Below are positions 47,467-55,818 of a stretch of DNA of 64,000 nt, piece after piece. This DNA comes from Azotobacter vinelandii. Lineage in GTDB: Bacteria; Pseudomonadota; Gammaproteobacteria; Pseudomonadales; Pseudomonadaceae. A model generated the notes under the pieces. The model had not been told where the DNA came from. It was given only the letters and a program-made list of their open reading frames with translations, and made no database searches. How positions within the stretch are numbered: the first letter of the stretch is position 1; the number at the start of each line of letters is the position of its first letter. The stretch lies in the NCBI RefSeq assembly GCF_001571105.1, contig NZ_BCTD01000014.1, one strand, 5' to 3'. Both the position numbers and the translations under genes were made by a program.

Positions 47467-48861
47467 ATGAGCGCCGAGAAAACCAACCAGTCCTGGGGCG
47501 GCCGCTTCAGCGAGCCGGTCGACGCCTTCGTCGCCCGCTTCACCGCCTCCGTCGACTTCGACAAGCGCCTTTATCGCCACGACATCATGGGCTCCATCGC
47601 CCACGCCAGCATGCTGGAGCAGGCCGGCGTGCTGAGCGCCGCCGAGCGCGACGCGATCATCGACGGCCTGAAACAGATCCAGAGCGAAATCGAGGCCGGA
47701 CAGTTCGACTGGCGCGTCGATCTGGAAGACGTGCACATGAACATCGAGGCGCGCCTGACCGAACGCATCGGCATCACCGGCAAGAAGCTGCACACCGGCC
47801 GCTCGCGCAACGATCAGGTGGCCACCGACATCCGCCTGTGGCTGCGCGACGAGATCGACACCATCCTCGGCGAGATCACCCGCCTGCAGCAGGGCCTGCT
47901 GGAGCAGGCCGAGCGTCATGCCGAGGTGATCATGCCCGGCTTCACCCACCTGCAGACCGCCCAGCCGGTGACCTTCGGCCATCACCTGCTGGCCTGGTTC
48001 GAGATGCTCGCGCGCGACCACGAGCGCCTGGTCGACTGCCGCAAGCGGGTCAACCGCATGCCGCTCGGCTCCGCCGCCCTGGCCGGCACCACCTACCCGA
48101 TCCAGCGCGAGATCACCTGCCGGCTGCTCGGCTTCGAGGCCGTCGGCGGCAACTCGCTGGACGGCGTGTCGGACCGCGATTTCGCCATCGAATTCTGCGC
48201 CGCCGCATCGCTCGCCATGATGCACCTGTCGCGCTTCTCCGAAGAGCTGGTGCTGTGGACCTCCGCGCAGTTCAACTTCATCGAGCTGCCCGACCGCTTC
48301 TGTACCGGCTCCTCGATCATGCCGCAGAAGAAGAACCCGGACGTGCCCGAGCTGGTGCGCGGCAAGTCGGGCCGCGTGTTCGGCCACCTGACCGGCCTGC
48401 TGACCCTGATGAAAGGCCAGCCGCTGGCCTACAACAAGGACAACCAGGAGGACAAGGAGCCGCTGTTCGACGCCGTCGATACCCTGCGCGACTCGCTGCG
48501 CGCCTTCGCCGACATGGTCCCGGCGATCAAGCCGCGCGTCGAGGCGATGCGCGAGGCGGCCCGCCGCGGTTTTTCCACCGCCACCGACCTGGCCGACTAC
48601 CTGGTGCGCAAGGGCCTGCCGTTCCGCGACTGCCACGAGATCGTCGGCCATGCGGTGAAGTATGGCGTGGAGAGCGGCAAGGACCTGGCCGAGATGAGCC
48701 TGGACGAGTTGCGCCGGTTCAGCGACCAGATCAGCGAGGACGTGTTCGCCGTGCTGACCCTGGAAGGCTCGGTCAACGCCCGCGACCACGTCGGCGGCAC
48801 CGCCCCGGCCCAGGTGCGCGCCGCCGTGGCCCGCGGCAGGGCCCTGCTGGCCGCGCGCTGA
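47467..48861 (+). CDS. argH: Argininosuccinate lyase
   Basis: 464 residues, fumarase superfamily. It splits argininosuccinate into arginine and fumarate. GGRFSEPVDAFVARFTASVDF at the start, LHTGRSRNDQVATDIRLWLR and the signature loop GSSIMPQKKNPDVPEL with the catalytic Ser are intact. GAGAG precedes the ATG at 47467. It is divergent from algR and converges with corA across a perfect hairpin. Confidence 0.97.
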   Translation: MSAEKTNQSWGGRFSEPVDAFVARFTASVDFDKRLYRHDIMGSIAHASMLEQAGVLSAAERDAIIDGLKQIQSEIEAGQFDWRVDLEDVHMNIEARLTERIGITGKKLHTGRSRNDQVATDIRLWLRDEIDTILGEITRLQQGLLEQAERHAEVIMPGFTHLQTAQPVTFGHHLLAWFEMLARDHERLVDCRKRVNRMPLGSAALAGTTYPIQREITCRLLGFEAVGGNSLDGVSDRDFAIEFCAAASLAMMHLSRFSEELVLWTSAQFNFIELPDRFCTGSSIMPQKKNPDVPELVRGKSGRVFGHLTGLLTLMKGQPLAYNKDNQEDKEPLFDAVDTLRDSLRAFADMVPAIKPRVEAMREAARRGFSTATDLADYLVRKGLPFRDCHEIVGHAVKYGVESGKDLAEMSLDELRRFSDQISEDVFAVLTLEGSVNARDHVGGTAPAQVRAAVARGRALLAAR

Positions 48862-48875
48862 GTCGCGGGCGAGCG

Positions 48876-48898
48876 GCGCGGGCGGCAATCGCCCGCGC
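48876..48898. terminator. Perfect hairpin between argH and corA (convergent)
   Basis: GCGCGGGCG (48876-48884), GCAAT, CGCCCGCGC (48890-48898) form a perfect 9-bp stem ending in the corA stop codon. It serves argH and possibly corA; no T-run. Confidence 0.65.
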
Positions 48899-49872
48899 TA
48901 CAGCCAGCCCTTGAACTTGAACCAGGCGTAGGACAGCGCGGCGGAACCGATCATCATGCCCAGCGCCAGCGGGTAGCCGAAATACCACTCCAGCTCCGGC
49001 ATGTGATGAAAGTTCATGCCGTAGACGGTGCCGACCAGGGTCGGCGGCAGGAACAGCACCGCGGCGATGGAGAACACCTTGATGATGCTGTTCTGCTCGA
49101 TGTTGATCAGCCCGAGGGTGGCCTCGAGCAGGAAGCTACTCTCCCCCGACATCTTCGCCTGGTACTCGCTGAGGGAATGCACGTCGCGCTCGACGGCCTT
49201 CAGCCAGCCCCGGGCCGACTCGTCCAGCCAGCCGTTGCCGGCCTGGCGGACGTAGCTGATCTGCCGGTCGATGCTCAGCAGGCTCTCGCTCAGCTTGGCC
49301 TGCAGGCCGTTGTGCCGTCCGAGCTGCTTGACCACCTTCTGCAGGTCGGTCTTTTCCGGGTGACGCTCGTCCGACTCGCTGAAGATCGTCCGCGACAGGC
49401 TGTTCAGTTGCTTCTGCAACAGCTCCAGCACGTCGGCGATGCGATCGACGATGCTGTCGATCAGCGCCGCGAACAGCATCTCGCTGCAGCAGCCCAGTCC
49501 CGGGCGGTTCAGGTTCTTGCCGACGAAGGTGCGGAACGCCGACAGCTCGGCGTAGCGCACCGTCACCAGCCACTGGCGGCCGAGAACGAAGGTCACCTCG
49601 GCGATGTCGGGCTGATGCTCGCTGATGCCGCTGACCAGGCTCGCGGTCATGTAAAGGGCGCCGGCGTTCTCGTAGAAGCGCGAGGAGTCCTCGATCTCCG
49701 CCATTTCCTCGGGAGTCGGGATGTCCACCCCGAGCAGCCGCTCGAGGAACAGCTCCTCCTCGCGGCTGGGCTGCAGCAGGTCGATCCACAGAACGCCCGG
49801 CGGCAACGCCTGGAAATCCTCCGCCGGCAGCCGGCGCAGGCCGCCGGTGTCGAGCAGGTAATAGGTGATCAT
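48898..49872 (-). CDS. corA: Magnesium/cobalt transporter CorA
   Basis: 324 residues. A soluble N-terminal domain with a long stalk helix is followed by two C-terminal transmembrane helices flanking the selectivity motif YGMNF; FKFKGWL gives the basic C-terminus. CorA pentamers import magnesium and, less well, cobalt or nickel. ATG at 49872 begins MITYYLLDTGGLRRLP. It stands alone and converges with argH. Confidence 0.95.
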   Translation of the reverse strand: MITYYLLDTGGLRRLPAEDFQALPPGVLWIDLLQPSREEELFLERLLGVDIPTPEEMAEIEDSSRFYENAGALYMTASLVSGISEHQPDIAEVTFVLGRQWLVTVRYAELSAFRTFVGKNLNRPGLGCCSEMLFAALIDSIVDRIADVLELLQKQLNSLSRTIFSESDERHPEKTDLQKVVKQLGRHNGLQAKLSESLLSIDRQISYVRQAGNGWLDESARGWLKAVERDVHSLSEYQAKMSGESSFLLEATLGLINIEQNSIIKVFSIAAVLFLPPTLVGTVYGMNFHHMPELEWYFGYPLALGMMIGSAALSYAWFKFKGWL

Positions 49873-50125
49873 GCAACGTTGTCCTGTTCCGAGGCATGGA
49901 GAAAGGCCTGGCGACCGCGACCGGGTACCAGGCGGTATCATGCGGCAGTCGATTCGCGCCACGGCGTCATCGCCATGGGCGACGAGCGAACCACCGACGC
50001 ACGCAGGTCGCCTGCCGGCCGACAGTCGACCGGGCGGCGCGTACGTTACACCGAGACCGGCCGTGCCGACGATGGCTGGCCTCAGCCAACCGGACAGCGG
50101 CGCCCCGAGCGCCACGGGAGAACCC

Positions 50126-50410
50126 ATGCGCCAGCCAGCCCAGGAATCGATGGACGACGAAGCCTTCGCCGAGCAGACCCTGATCGAGGCCATCGAAAAC
50201 CAGATCGAGGCGGACGACCCGCCGGCCGCCAAGGCCACCCTGAACAAGCTGACCCTGGTCGGCTACGAGCGGGAAGAGAGCCTTCATCTAATGGCTCTGG
50301 TGCTGGCCCACGAGATCGCCGCCATGCTGCGCGAGGACCGGCCCTTCGACGGCGTCTGGTACGAGCGGGCCCTGCGCGCGCTGCCGGAGCTGCCGGAGGC
50401 GGCCGGCTGA
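50126..50410 (+). CDS. Conserved hypothetical protein
   Basis: 94 residues from the ATG at 50126 (GGGAGA upstream). The sequence is acidic and helical: DDEAFAEQTLIEAIENQIEA, then PAAKATLNKLTLVGYEREES and a C-terminal LVLAHEIAAMLREDRPFDG. No known domain, signal peptide or membrane segment is recognised; the pattern resembles small soluble proteins conserved among pseudomonads. It precedes the TIGR02647 gene by 65 bp. Function not assigned. Confidence 0.7.
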   Translation: MRQPAQESMDDEAFAEQTLIEAIENQIEADDPPAAKATLNKLTLVGYEREESLHLMALVLAHEIAAMLREDRPFDGVWYERALRALPELPEAAG

Positions 50411-50475
50411 CCGGCGCAGCGGCCGCTACACTGGAAAGAACCGCCGTCGCCGACGGCTTACCCGCGGAGTAGCCC

Positions 50476-50718
50476 ATGGTCTTCACTCAAGCGCTGGTCG
50501 CCGAACTGGAAATCCTCGCCCTGTTCAACCTGGGCAATGCCCAGGAAGAAGGCATCAAGGTCCACCACGATGCCGCCCCGGAGACCGTGGCCGCCGCCCG
50601 CCGGCTGCACGACAAGGGCCTGCTCAGCCGCCCCGACGGCGGCTACCTGACCAGTCTGGGCCTGGATGCCGCCGAACAGGCGCAGAACCTGCTGACTATC
50701 CTGACCGGGCCGCGCTGA
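50476..50718 (+). CDS. TIGR02647 family small protein
   Basis: 80 residues. FTQALVAELEILALFNL, EEGIKVHHDAAPETVAAARR and DGGYLTSLGLDAAEQAQNLL match the TIGR02647 family of pseudomonad proteins closely. The end resembles a winged-helix half. Function unknown. It converges with cyaY; the stops are 3 bp apart. Confidence 0.88.
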   Translation: MVFTQALVAELEILALFNLGNAQEEGIKVHHDAAPETVAAARRLHDKGLLSRPDGGYLTSLGLDAAEQAQNLLTILTGPR

Positions 50719-50721
50719 CGG

Positions 50722-51054
50722 TCAGAGCTCGGGGAACTCCAGCTCCTCGCCGATCTGCTCGAGGGTGACGCGGGCGAGCAACTCGCCCAGGGAATCGCCG
50801 CTGGCGTCGCAGATCCAGCGGCCTCCGGCTTCGTCGTAGTCGAAGTGGAAACCGCCGGAGCGCGCCGCCAGCCACAACTGGCGCAGGGGCTCCTGGCGAC
50901 TGAGGATGAGCTGGCTGCCGTTCTCGAAGCGGACGGACAGAACGCCGGCGGAATTCTCCAGATCGACGTCCAGGTCGCTGTCTTCGAAAACGTCTTCGAC
51001 ATTCTGCTGCAGGTCGTCGATCAGCTCGTGAAAGCGGGCTTCGGTAAGGCTCAT
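50722..51054 (-). CDS. cyaY: Frataxin-like iron donor CyaY
   Basis: 110 residues. An acidic N-terminal helix (ARFHELIDDLQQNVEDVFED) leads to the frataxin sheet: LSVRFENGSQLILSRQEPL, RQLWLAARSGGFHFDYDE and WICDASGDSLGELLARVT. It modulates iron-sulfur cluster assembly by binding IscS and iron. ATG at 51054 gives MSLTEARF, the usual start. It is divergent from lptM, as in E. coli. Confidence 0.95.
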   Translation of the reverse strand: MSLTEARFHELIDDLQQNVEDVFEDSDLDVDLENSAGVLSVRFENGSQLILSRQEPLRQLWLAARSGGFHFDYDEAGGRWICDASGDSLGELLARVTLEQIGEELEFPEL

Positions 51055-51224
51055 GCTGGTTCCCTGTCGGAATGATGATGCTCGAGGCGGCAACGATAGC
51101 CGATTCGCGCAGCGGCGGGGATGGCGGCGCTCCGCAGAGCCCGTCCGGCGGGGCTTCGCGCATAGGCAAGGGGCCGGGGGGCCGGTATACTTCGGCGCAC
51201 TATGCGTTCACAAGGATTTCCGTC

Positions 51225-51359
51225 ATGAAGCGCCTGCTGCTCCCGCTTCTCGCGCTGGCCGTGCTCGCCGCGCCCCTGGCCGGCTGTGGTCAGAAGGGCC
51301 CGCTCTACCTTCCTGACGACAAGAAAGCCGGCCACCGCAAAGACCGTTTCGAATTCTAG
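51225..51359 (+). CDS. lptM: LPS translocon maturation lipoprotein LptM (YifL)
   Basis: 44-residue precursor. The lipobox is LAGC, with cleavage before Cys at residue 21, and the short mature part is CGQKGPLYLPDDKK and a basic tail. The GQKGPLYxP motif defines the family, which stabilises LptD during outer-membrane LPS translocon assembly. AAGGA precedes the ATG and TATACT (51186-51191) could be its -10. It is first in the series lptM-lysA-dapF. Confidence 0.9.
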   Translation: MKRLLLPLLALAVLAAPLAGCGQKGPLYLPDDKKAGHRKDRFEF

Positions 51360-51410
51360 GAAGCTGCCCGGCCGCCACGCCGCCGGACAGTTTCCTCCCA
51401 GGAGGCCCCC

Positions 51411-52658
51411 ATGGAACCCTTCATCTACCGCGACGGCACGCTGTTCGCGGAAGGCGTGGCGCTGTCCGCCATTGCCGCACGCTTCGGCACCCCCACCTAC
51501 GTCTATTCCCGCGCCCATATCGAGGAGCGCTACCGCGCCTATGCCGATGCCCTGGCCGGCATGCCGCACCTGGTCTGCTTCGCGGTCAAGGCCAACTCCA
51601 ACCTCGCCGTGCTGAACCTCCTGGCGCGCCTCGGCGCCGGCTTCGACATCGTCTCCCGCGGCGAGCTGGAACGCGTGCTGGCCGCCGGCGGCGACCCGGC
51701 CAGGGTGGTGTTCTCCGGGGTCGGCAAGACCCGCGAGGACATGCGTCGCGCCCTGGAGGTCGGCGTGCACTGCTTCAACGTCGAGTCCGACGTGGAGCTG
51801 GAGCGCCTGCAGGAGGTCGCCGCCGAACTCGGCGTGAAGGCGCCGGTGTCGCTGCGCGTCAATCCGGACGTGGATGCCCAGACCCATCCCTACATTTCCA
51901 CCGGACTCAAGGAAAACAAATTCGGCATCGATATCGAGCAGGCCGAGGAGGTCTATGCCCGCGCCGCCGAGCTGCCCAACCTGGAAGTGCTCGGCATCGA
52001 TTGCCATATCGGCTCGCAACTGACCACCCTCTCGCCCTTCCTCGACACCCTGGACCGCCTGCTGCTGCTGGTCGACCGCCTGGCCGCGCGCGGTATCGTC
52101 ATCCGCCATCTGGACCTCGGCGGCGGCCTCGGCGTGCGCTACCGCGACGAGCAGCCGCCGGCGCCCGGCGACTACATCGCCGCGGTGCGCGAACGCATCG
52201 AAGGCCGCGCGCTGGCCCTGGTGTTCGAGCCCGGTCGCTCGATCGTCGCCAACGCCGGCGTGCTGCTGACCCGCGTGGAATACCTCAAGCACACCGAGCA
52301 CAAGGACTTCGCGGTGATCGACGCGGCGATGAACGACCTGATCCGCCCGGCCCTCTACCAGGCCTGGATGGATGTGGTTCCGGTCACCCCCCACGGCGGC
52401 GAGGTCTGCAGCTACGACTTGGTCGGACCGGTCTGCGAGACCGGCGACTTCCTCGCCAAGGACCGCGAGCTGGCCCTGGTCGAGGGCGATCTGCTGGCCG
52501 TGCGCTCGGCCGGTGCCTACGGCTTCGTCATGAGTTCCAACTACAACACCCGCGGCCGTGCCGCCGAGGTGCTGGTGGACGGCGAGCGGATGCATCTGAT
52601 TCGCCGCCGCGAAACCATCGAGGATCTCTATGCCGGCGAAAGCCTGCTGCCCAACTGA
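51411..52658 (+). CDS. lysA: Diaminopimelate decarboxylase
   Basis: 415 residues. It makes lysine from meso-diaminopimelate. The PLP Lys lies in VCFAVKANSNLAVLNLL; GAGFDIVSRGELERVLAAG, DCHIGSQL, GGGLGVRY, EPGRSIVANAG and CETGDFLAKDR are the fold-III decarboxylase motifs. GGAGG precedes the ATG. It lies 51 bp after lptM and 13 bp before dapF. Confidence 0.97.
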   Translation: MEPFIYRDGTLFAEGVALSAIAARFGTPTYVYSRAHIEERYRAYADALAGMPHLVCFAVKANSNLAVLNLLARLGAGFDIVSRGELERVLAAGGDPARVVFSGVGKTREDMRRALEVGVHCFNVESDVELERLQEVAAELGVKAPVSLRVNPDVDAQTHPYISTGLKENKFGIDIEQAEEVYARAAELPNLEVLGIDCHIGSQLTTLSPFLDTLDRLLLLVDRLAARGIVIRHLDLGGGLGVRYRDEQPPAPGDYIAAVRERIEGRALALVFEPGRSIVANAGVLLTRVEYLKHTEHKDFAVIDAAMNDLIRPALYQAWMDVVPVTPHGGEVCSYDLVGPVCETGDFLAKDRELALVEGDLLAVRSAGAYGFVMSSNYNTRGRAAEVLVDGERMHLIRRRETIEDLYAGESLLPN

Positions 52659-52671
52659 CACGGAGGCAGGC

Positions 52672-53502
52672 ATGCTGCTGCGTTTCACCAAGATGCACGG
52701 CCTCGGCAACGACTTCATGGTCATAGACCTGGTCACCCAGCACGCGCACATCCAGCCCAAGCACGCCAAGCAGTGGGGCGACCGCCATACCGGCATCGGC
52801 TTCGACCAGTTGCTGATCGTCGAACCGCCGAGCCGGCCGGATGTGGACTTCCGCTACCGTATCTTCAACGCCGACGGTTCGGAGGTGGAACAGTGCGGCA
52901 ACGGCGCGCGCTGCTTCGCCCGCTTCGTGCTCGACAAGCGCCTGACGGTGAAGAAGCGCATTCGCGTGGAAACCAGGAGCGGCGTCATCGAACTGGACGT
53001 CCGCCCGGACGGCCAGGTCTGCGTCGACATGGGCCCGCCACGCCTCGAACCGAGGGAAATCCCCTTCCAGGCGGAGAACGCCGCCCTCGACTACCAGGTC
53101 GAAGTCGATGGCTGCGAGGTCGAACTCGCCGCGCTGTCCATGGGCAATCCCCATGCGGTGCTGCGCGTGGAGAACGTCGAAAGCGCACCGGTGCACGAGT
53201 TGGGGCCTAAACTGGAGCATCATCCGCGCTTTCCGCAGCGGGTCAACGTCGGTTTCCTCCAGGTCGTCGACCGCCAGCACGCCAGGTTGCGCGTCTGGGA
53301 GCGTGGCGCCGGCGAAACCCAGGCCTGCGGCACCGGTGCCTGTGCGGCGGCGGTAGCGGCGATCCGTCAGGGCTGGATGGACTCGCCGGTGCTGGTCGAC
53401 CTGCCCGGTGGCCGGCTGTCCATCGCCTGGGCCGGCCCGGATCAGTCGGTCATGATGACCGGCCCGGCGGTGCGCGTATACGAAGGCCAGGTACGTCTAT
53501 GA
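52672..53502 (+). CDS. dapF: Diaminopimelate epimerase
   Basis: 276 residues. It converts LL- to meso-diaminopimelate, needed for lysine and peptidoglycan. Start MLLRFTKMHGLGNDF, the catalytic Cys pair in QCGNGARCFARF and ETQACGTGACAAAVA. GGAGGC precedes the ATG. It lies between lysA and the DUF484 gene in a tight series. Confidence 0.97.
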   Translation: MLLRFTKMHGLGNDFMVIDLVTQHAHIQPKHAKQWGDRHTGIGFDQLLIVEPPSRPDVDFRYRIFNADGSEVEQCGNGARCFARFVLDKRLTVKKRIRVETRSGVIELDVRPDGQVCVDMGPPRLEPREIPFQAENAALDYQVEVDGCEVELAALSMGNPHAVLRVENVESAPVHELGPKLEHHPRFPQRVNVGFLQVVDRQHARLRVWERGAGETQACGTGACAAAVAAIRQGWMDSPVLVDLPGGRLSIAWAGPDQSVMMTGPAVRVYEGQVRL

Positions 53503-53515
53503 GGATGTAGCAAAA

Positions 53516-54211
53516 ATGAGTGAGCCGCTCCAAGAGCCCGTCGACGCCACGGCCGTCGCAGAATTCCTGCGCCGGAATCCGCGGTTCTTCCAGGGACGGG
53601 AAGAACTGCTGGCGGAAATGCAGGTCCCCCATCCGAGCGGCGCGGCGGTATCGCTGGTGGAGCGCCAGTTGGGACTGCTGCGCGAACGCAACCACGAGTT
53701 GCGGGAACGCCTGGGACAGTTGATGGACGTGGCCCGCGACAACGACCGCCTGTTCGAGAAGACCCGGCGCCTGGTGCTCGACCTGCTCGACGCGACCAAC
53801 CTGGAGGAAGCGGTCGGCCTGGTCGAGGACGGCCTGCGCCACGAATTCCAGATCCCCTTCGTCGGGCTGATCCTGTTCGGCGAGAACGCCAGCCCGGCCG
53901 GCCGCTGGGTCGATACCGAGGACGCCCTGCAGACCATCGGCGGCCTGCTGGCCTGCGGCAAGCCGATGTGCGGCGTGCTGCGCAGCCACGAACTGGGCTT
54001 CCTGTTCGGCGAGGAACGTCGCCCGCAGATCGGCTCGGCCGCCGTGGCTGCCCTCGACCACCAAGGCCTGCACGGCGTGCTGGCGGTCGGCAGTCCCGAT
54101 CCGCAGCACTACAAGAGCAGCCTCGGCACCCTCTTCCTCGGCTACATCGCCGACGTCCTCGCCCGGCTGCTGCCGCGCCTGGCCAACAGCCCGCTGCGCC
54201 CGGTCCGTTAG
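53516..54211 (+). CDS. DUF484 family GAF-like protein (YigA)
   Basis: 231 residues. An N-terminal helical part (VAEFLRRNPRFFQGREELLA, VSLVERQLGLLRERNHELRE) leads to a GAF-like domain. The family sits between dapF and xerC in many gammaproteobacteria, where its job is unknown. It ends 3 bp before the xerC ATG. GAGG lies about 12 bp upstream of the ATG at 53516. Confidence 0.9.
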   Translation: MSEPLQEPVDATAVAEFLRRNPRFFQGREELLAEMQVPHPSGAAVSLVERQLGLLRERNHELRERLGQLMDVARDNDRLFEKTRRLVLDLLDATNLEEAVGLVEDGLRHEFQIPFVGLILFGENASPAGRWVDTEDALQTIGGLLACGKPMCGVLRSHELGFLFGEERRPQIGSAAVAALDHQGLHGVLAVGSPDPQHYKSSLGTLFLGYIADVLARLLPRLANSPLRPVR

Positions 54212-54214
54212 GGC

Positions 54215-55114
54215 ATGCAGGCCGATCTCGACGCCTTCCTCGACCACCTGCGCAACGAGCGCCAGGTGTCGCAGCATACCCTCGACGGTTACCGCCGCGA
54301 CCTCGCCAAGGTTCACGCCCATTGCGAACGGGAAGGACTGGACGCCTGGAGCGCGCTGGACGCCGGCCGTCTGCGCCGGCTGATCGCCAGGCTGCACCTG
54401 CAGGGTCACTCCAGCCGCAGTCTGGCGCGCCTGCTCTCGGCGCTGCGCGGCTTCTACCGCTACCTGCTGCGCGAGGGCCGCTGCCGGCACGATCCCGCCG
54501 CCGGCCTGAGTCCGCCCAAGGGCGAGCGCCGGCTGCCGCGCACCCTGGACGCCGACCGCACCCAGCAATTGCTCGACGGCGCCGTCGAGGACGACTTCAT
54601 CGCCCGCCGCGACCAGGCCATGCTCGAACTCTTCTACTCTTCCGGCCTGCGCCTTTCGGAACTGGTCGGCCTAGACTTGGATCGCCTCGACCTGGCCGCC
54701 GGCCTGGTGCGGGTGCACGGCAAGGGCAACAAGGCCCGCGACCTGCCGATCGGCAGCAAGGCGCGCGAGGCGCTGCGGGCCTGGCTGTCCTTGCGGGCAC
54801 AGGCGCGTCCGGCCGACGGCGCCCTGTTCGTCGGCCGCACGGGGCGCCGCCTGACTCCACGCGCCGTACAGTTGCGGGTACGCCAGGCCGGCGTGCGCGA
54901 ACTCGGCCAGCATCTGCATCCGCACATGCTGCGCCACAGCTTCGCCAGCCACCTGCTGGAGTCCTCCCAGGACCTGCGCGCCGTGCAGGAACTGCTCGGC
55001 CATGCCGATATCGCCACCACCCAGATCTATACCCATCTCGACTTCCAGCACCTGGCGGCGGTCTACGACCAGGCCCATCCGCGGGCGCGCCGTCGCAAGG
55101 ACGACACCTCATGA
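54215..55114 (+). CDS. xerC: Tyrosine recombinase XerC
   Basis: 299 residues. The SAM-like N-terminal domain (DLDAFLDHLRNERQVSQHTL) precedes the catalytic domain with Arg in YSSGLRLSELVGLD, Lys in VRVHGKGNKARDLP, HxxR in HMLRHSFASHLLE, His in LLGHADIATTQIYTHL and the nucleophile Tyr in that last motif. With XerD it resolves chromosome dimers at dif. It is housekeeping, not an integron or phage integrase. Its stop overlaps the yigB start (ATGA). Confidence 0.96.
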   Translation: MQADLDAFLDHLRNERQVSQHTLDGYRRDLAKVHAHCEREGLDAWSALDAGRLRRLIARLHLQGHSSRSLARLLSALRGFYRYLLREGRCRHDPAAGLSPPKGERRLPRTLDADRTQQLLDGAVEDDFIARRDQAMLELFYSSGLRLSELVGLDLDRLDLAAGLVRVHGKGNKARDLPIGSKAREALRAWLSLRAQARPADGALFVGRTGRRLTPRAVQLRVRQAGVRELGQHLHPHMLRHSFASHLLESSQDLRAVQELLGHADIATTQIYTHLDFQHLAAVYDQAHPRARRRKDDTS

Positions 55115-55812
55115 GCATCCGCCTGATCACCTTCGACCTCGACGACACCCTGTGGAACCTCGCTCCGGTCATCGAAAGCGCCGAAGCCGAACTGCGCGAC
55201 TGGCTGGGCCGCCATGCGCCGCTGCTCGGCGCGGTGCCGGTCGAACACCTGCAGCCGATCCGCACCCGCCTGGTCGAAGGCGACCCGTCGCTCAAGCACC
55301 GCATCAGCGAACTGCGCCGCCGCGTGCTTTCGCATGCCCTGGAAGAGGCCGGCTATCCCGCGCCCGAAGCCCGCGAACTGGCCGGACTGGCCTTCGAGAC
55401 CTTCCTCGCCGCGCGCCACCGCATCGAGTTCTTCCCCGAGACGCGGCCGACCCTGGCAATCCTCGCCGACCGCTACCGCCTCGGCGTGCTGACCAACGGC
55501 AATGCCGATGTGCGCCGGCTGGGCCTGGCCGACTATTTCCACTTCATCCTCTGCGCCGAGGATCTGGGCATCGGCAAGCCCGACCCGCAGCCCTTCCATG
55601 AGGCCCTGCGGCGCGGCGGAGCGAGTGCCGAAGAAACGGTGCACATCGGCGATCATCCCGACGACGATATCCAGGGCGCCCAGCGCGCCGGTCTGCGCGC
55701 GATCTGGTACAACCCCGGCGGCAAGCCCTGGAGCCACGCGGGGACGCCGGATGCGCAGATCGCCAGCCTGGCGGAGCTGCCGGCGCTGCTCGGCCGCTGG
55801 CAGGCCGGCTGA
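55111..55812 (+). CDS. yigB: HAD-superfamily phosphatase (YigB-like)
   Basis: 233 residues. HAD motifs: FDLDDTLWNL (I), GVLTNGNADV (II), IGKPDPQPFH (III) and HIGDHPDDDIQGAQRAG (IV). The position after xerC matches yigB of E. coli, a phosphatase of the riboflavin pathway intermediate 5-amino-6-(5-phosphoribitylamino)uracil with broad activity. The gene overlaps xerC by four bases. Confidence 0.92.
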   Translation: MSIRLITFDLDDTLWNLAPVIESAEAELRDWLGRHAPLLGAVPVEHLQPIRTRLVEGDPSLKHRISELRRRVLSHALEEAGYPAPEARELAGLAFETFLAARHRIEFFPETRPTLAILADRYRLGVLTNGNADVRRLGLADYFHFILCAEDLGIGKPDPQPFHEALRRGGASAEETVHIGDHPDDDIQGAQRAGLRAIWYNPGGKPWSHAGTPDAQIASLAELPALLGRWQAG

Positions 55813-55818
55813 CGGCCC

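Noticed and set aside
54215..55114. Integrase suggesting a mobile element
   Set aside because: It is XerC in its conserved housekeeping context, with no attachment repeats or cargo genes.
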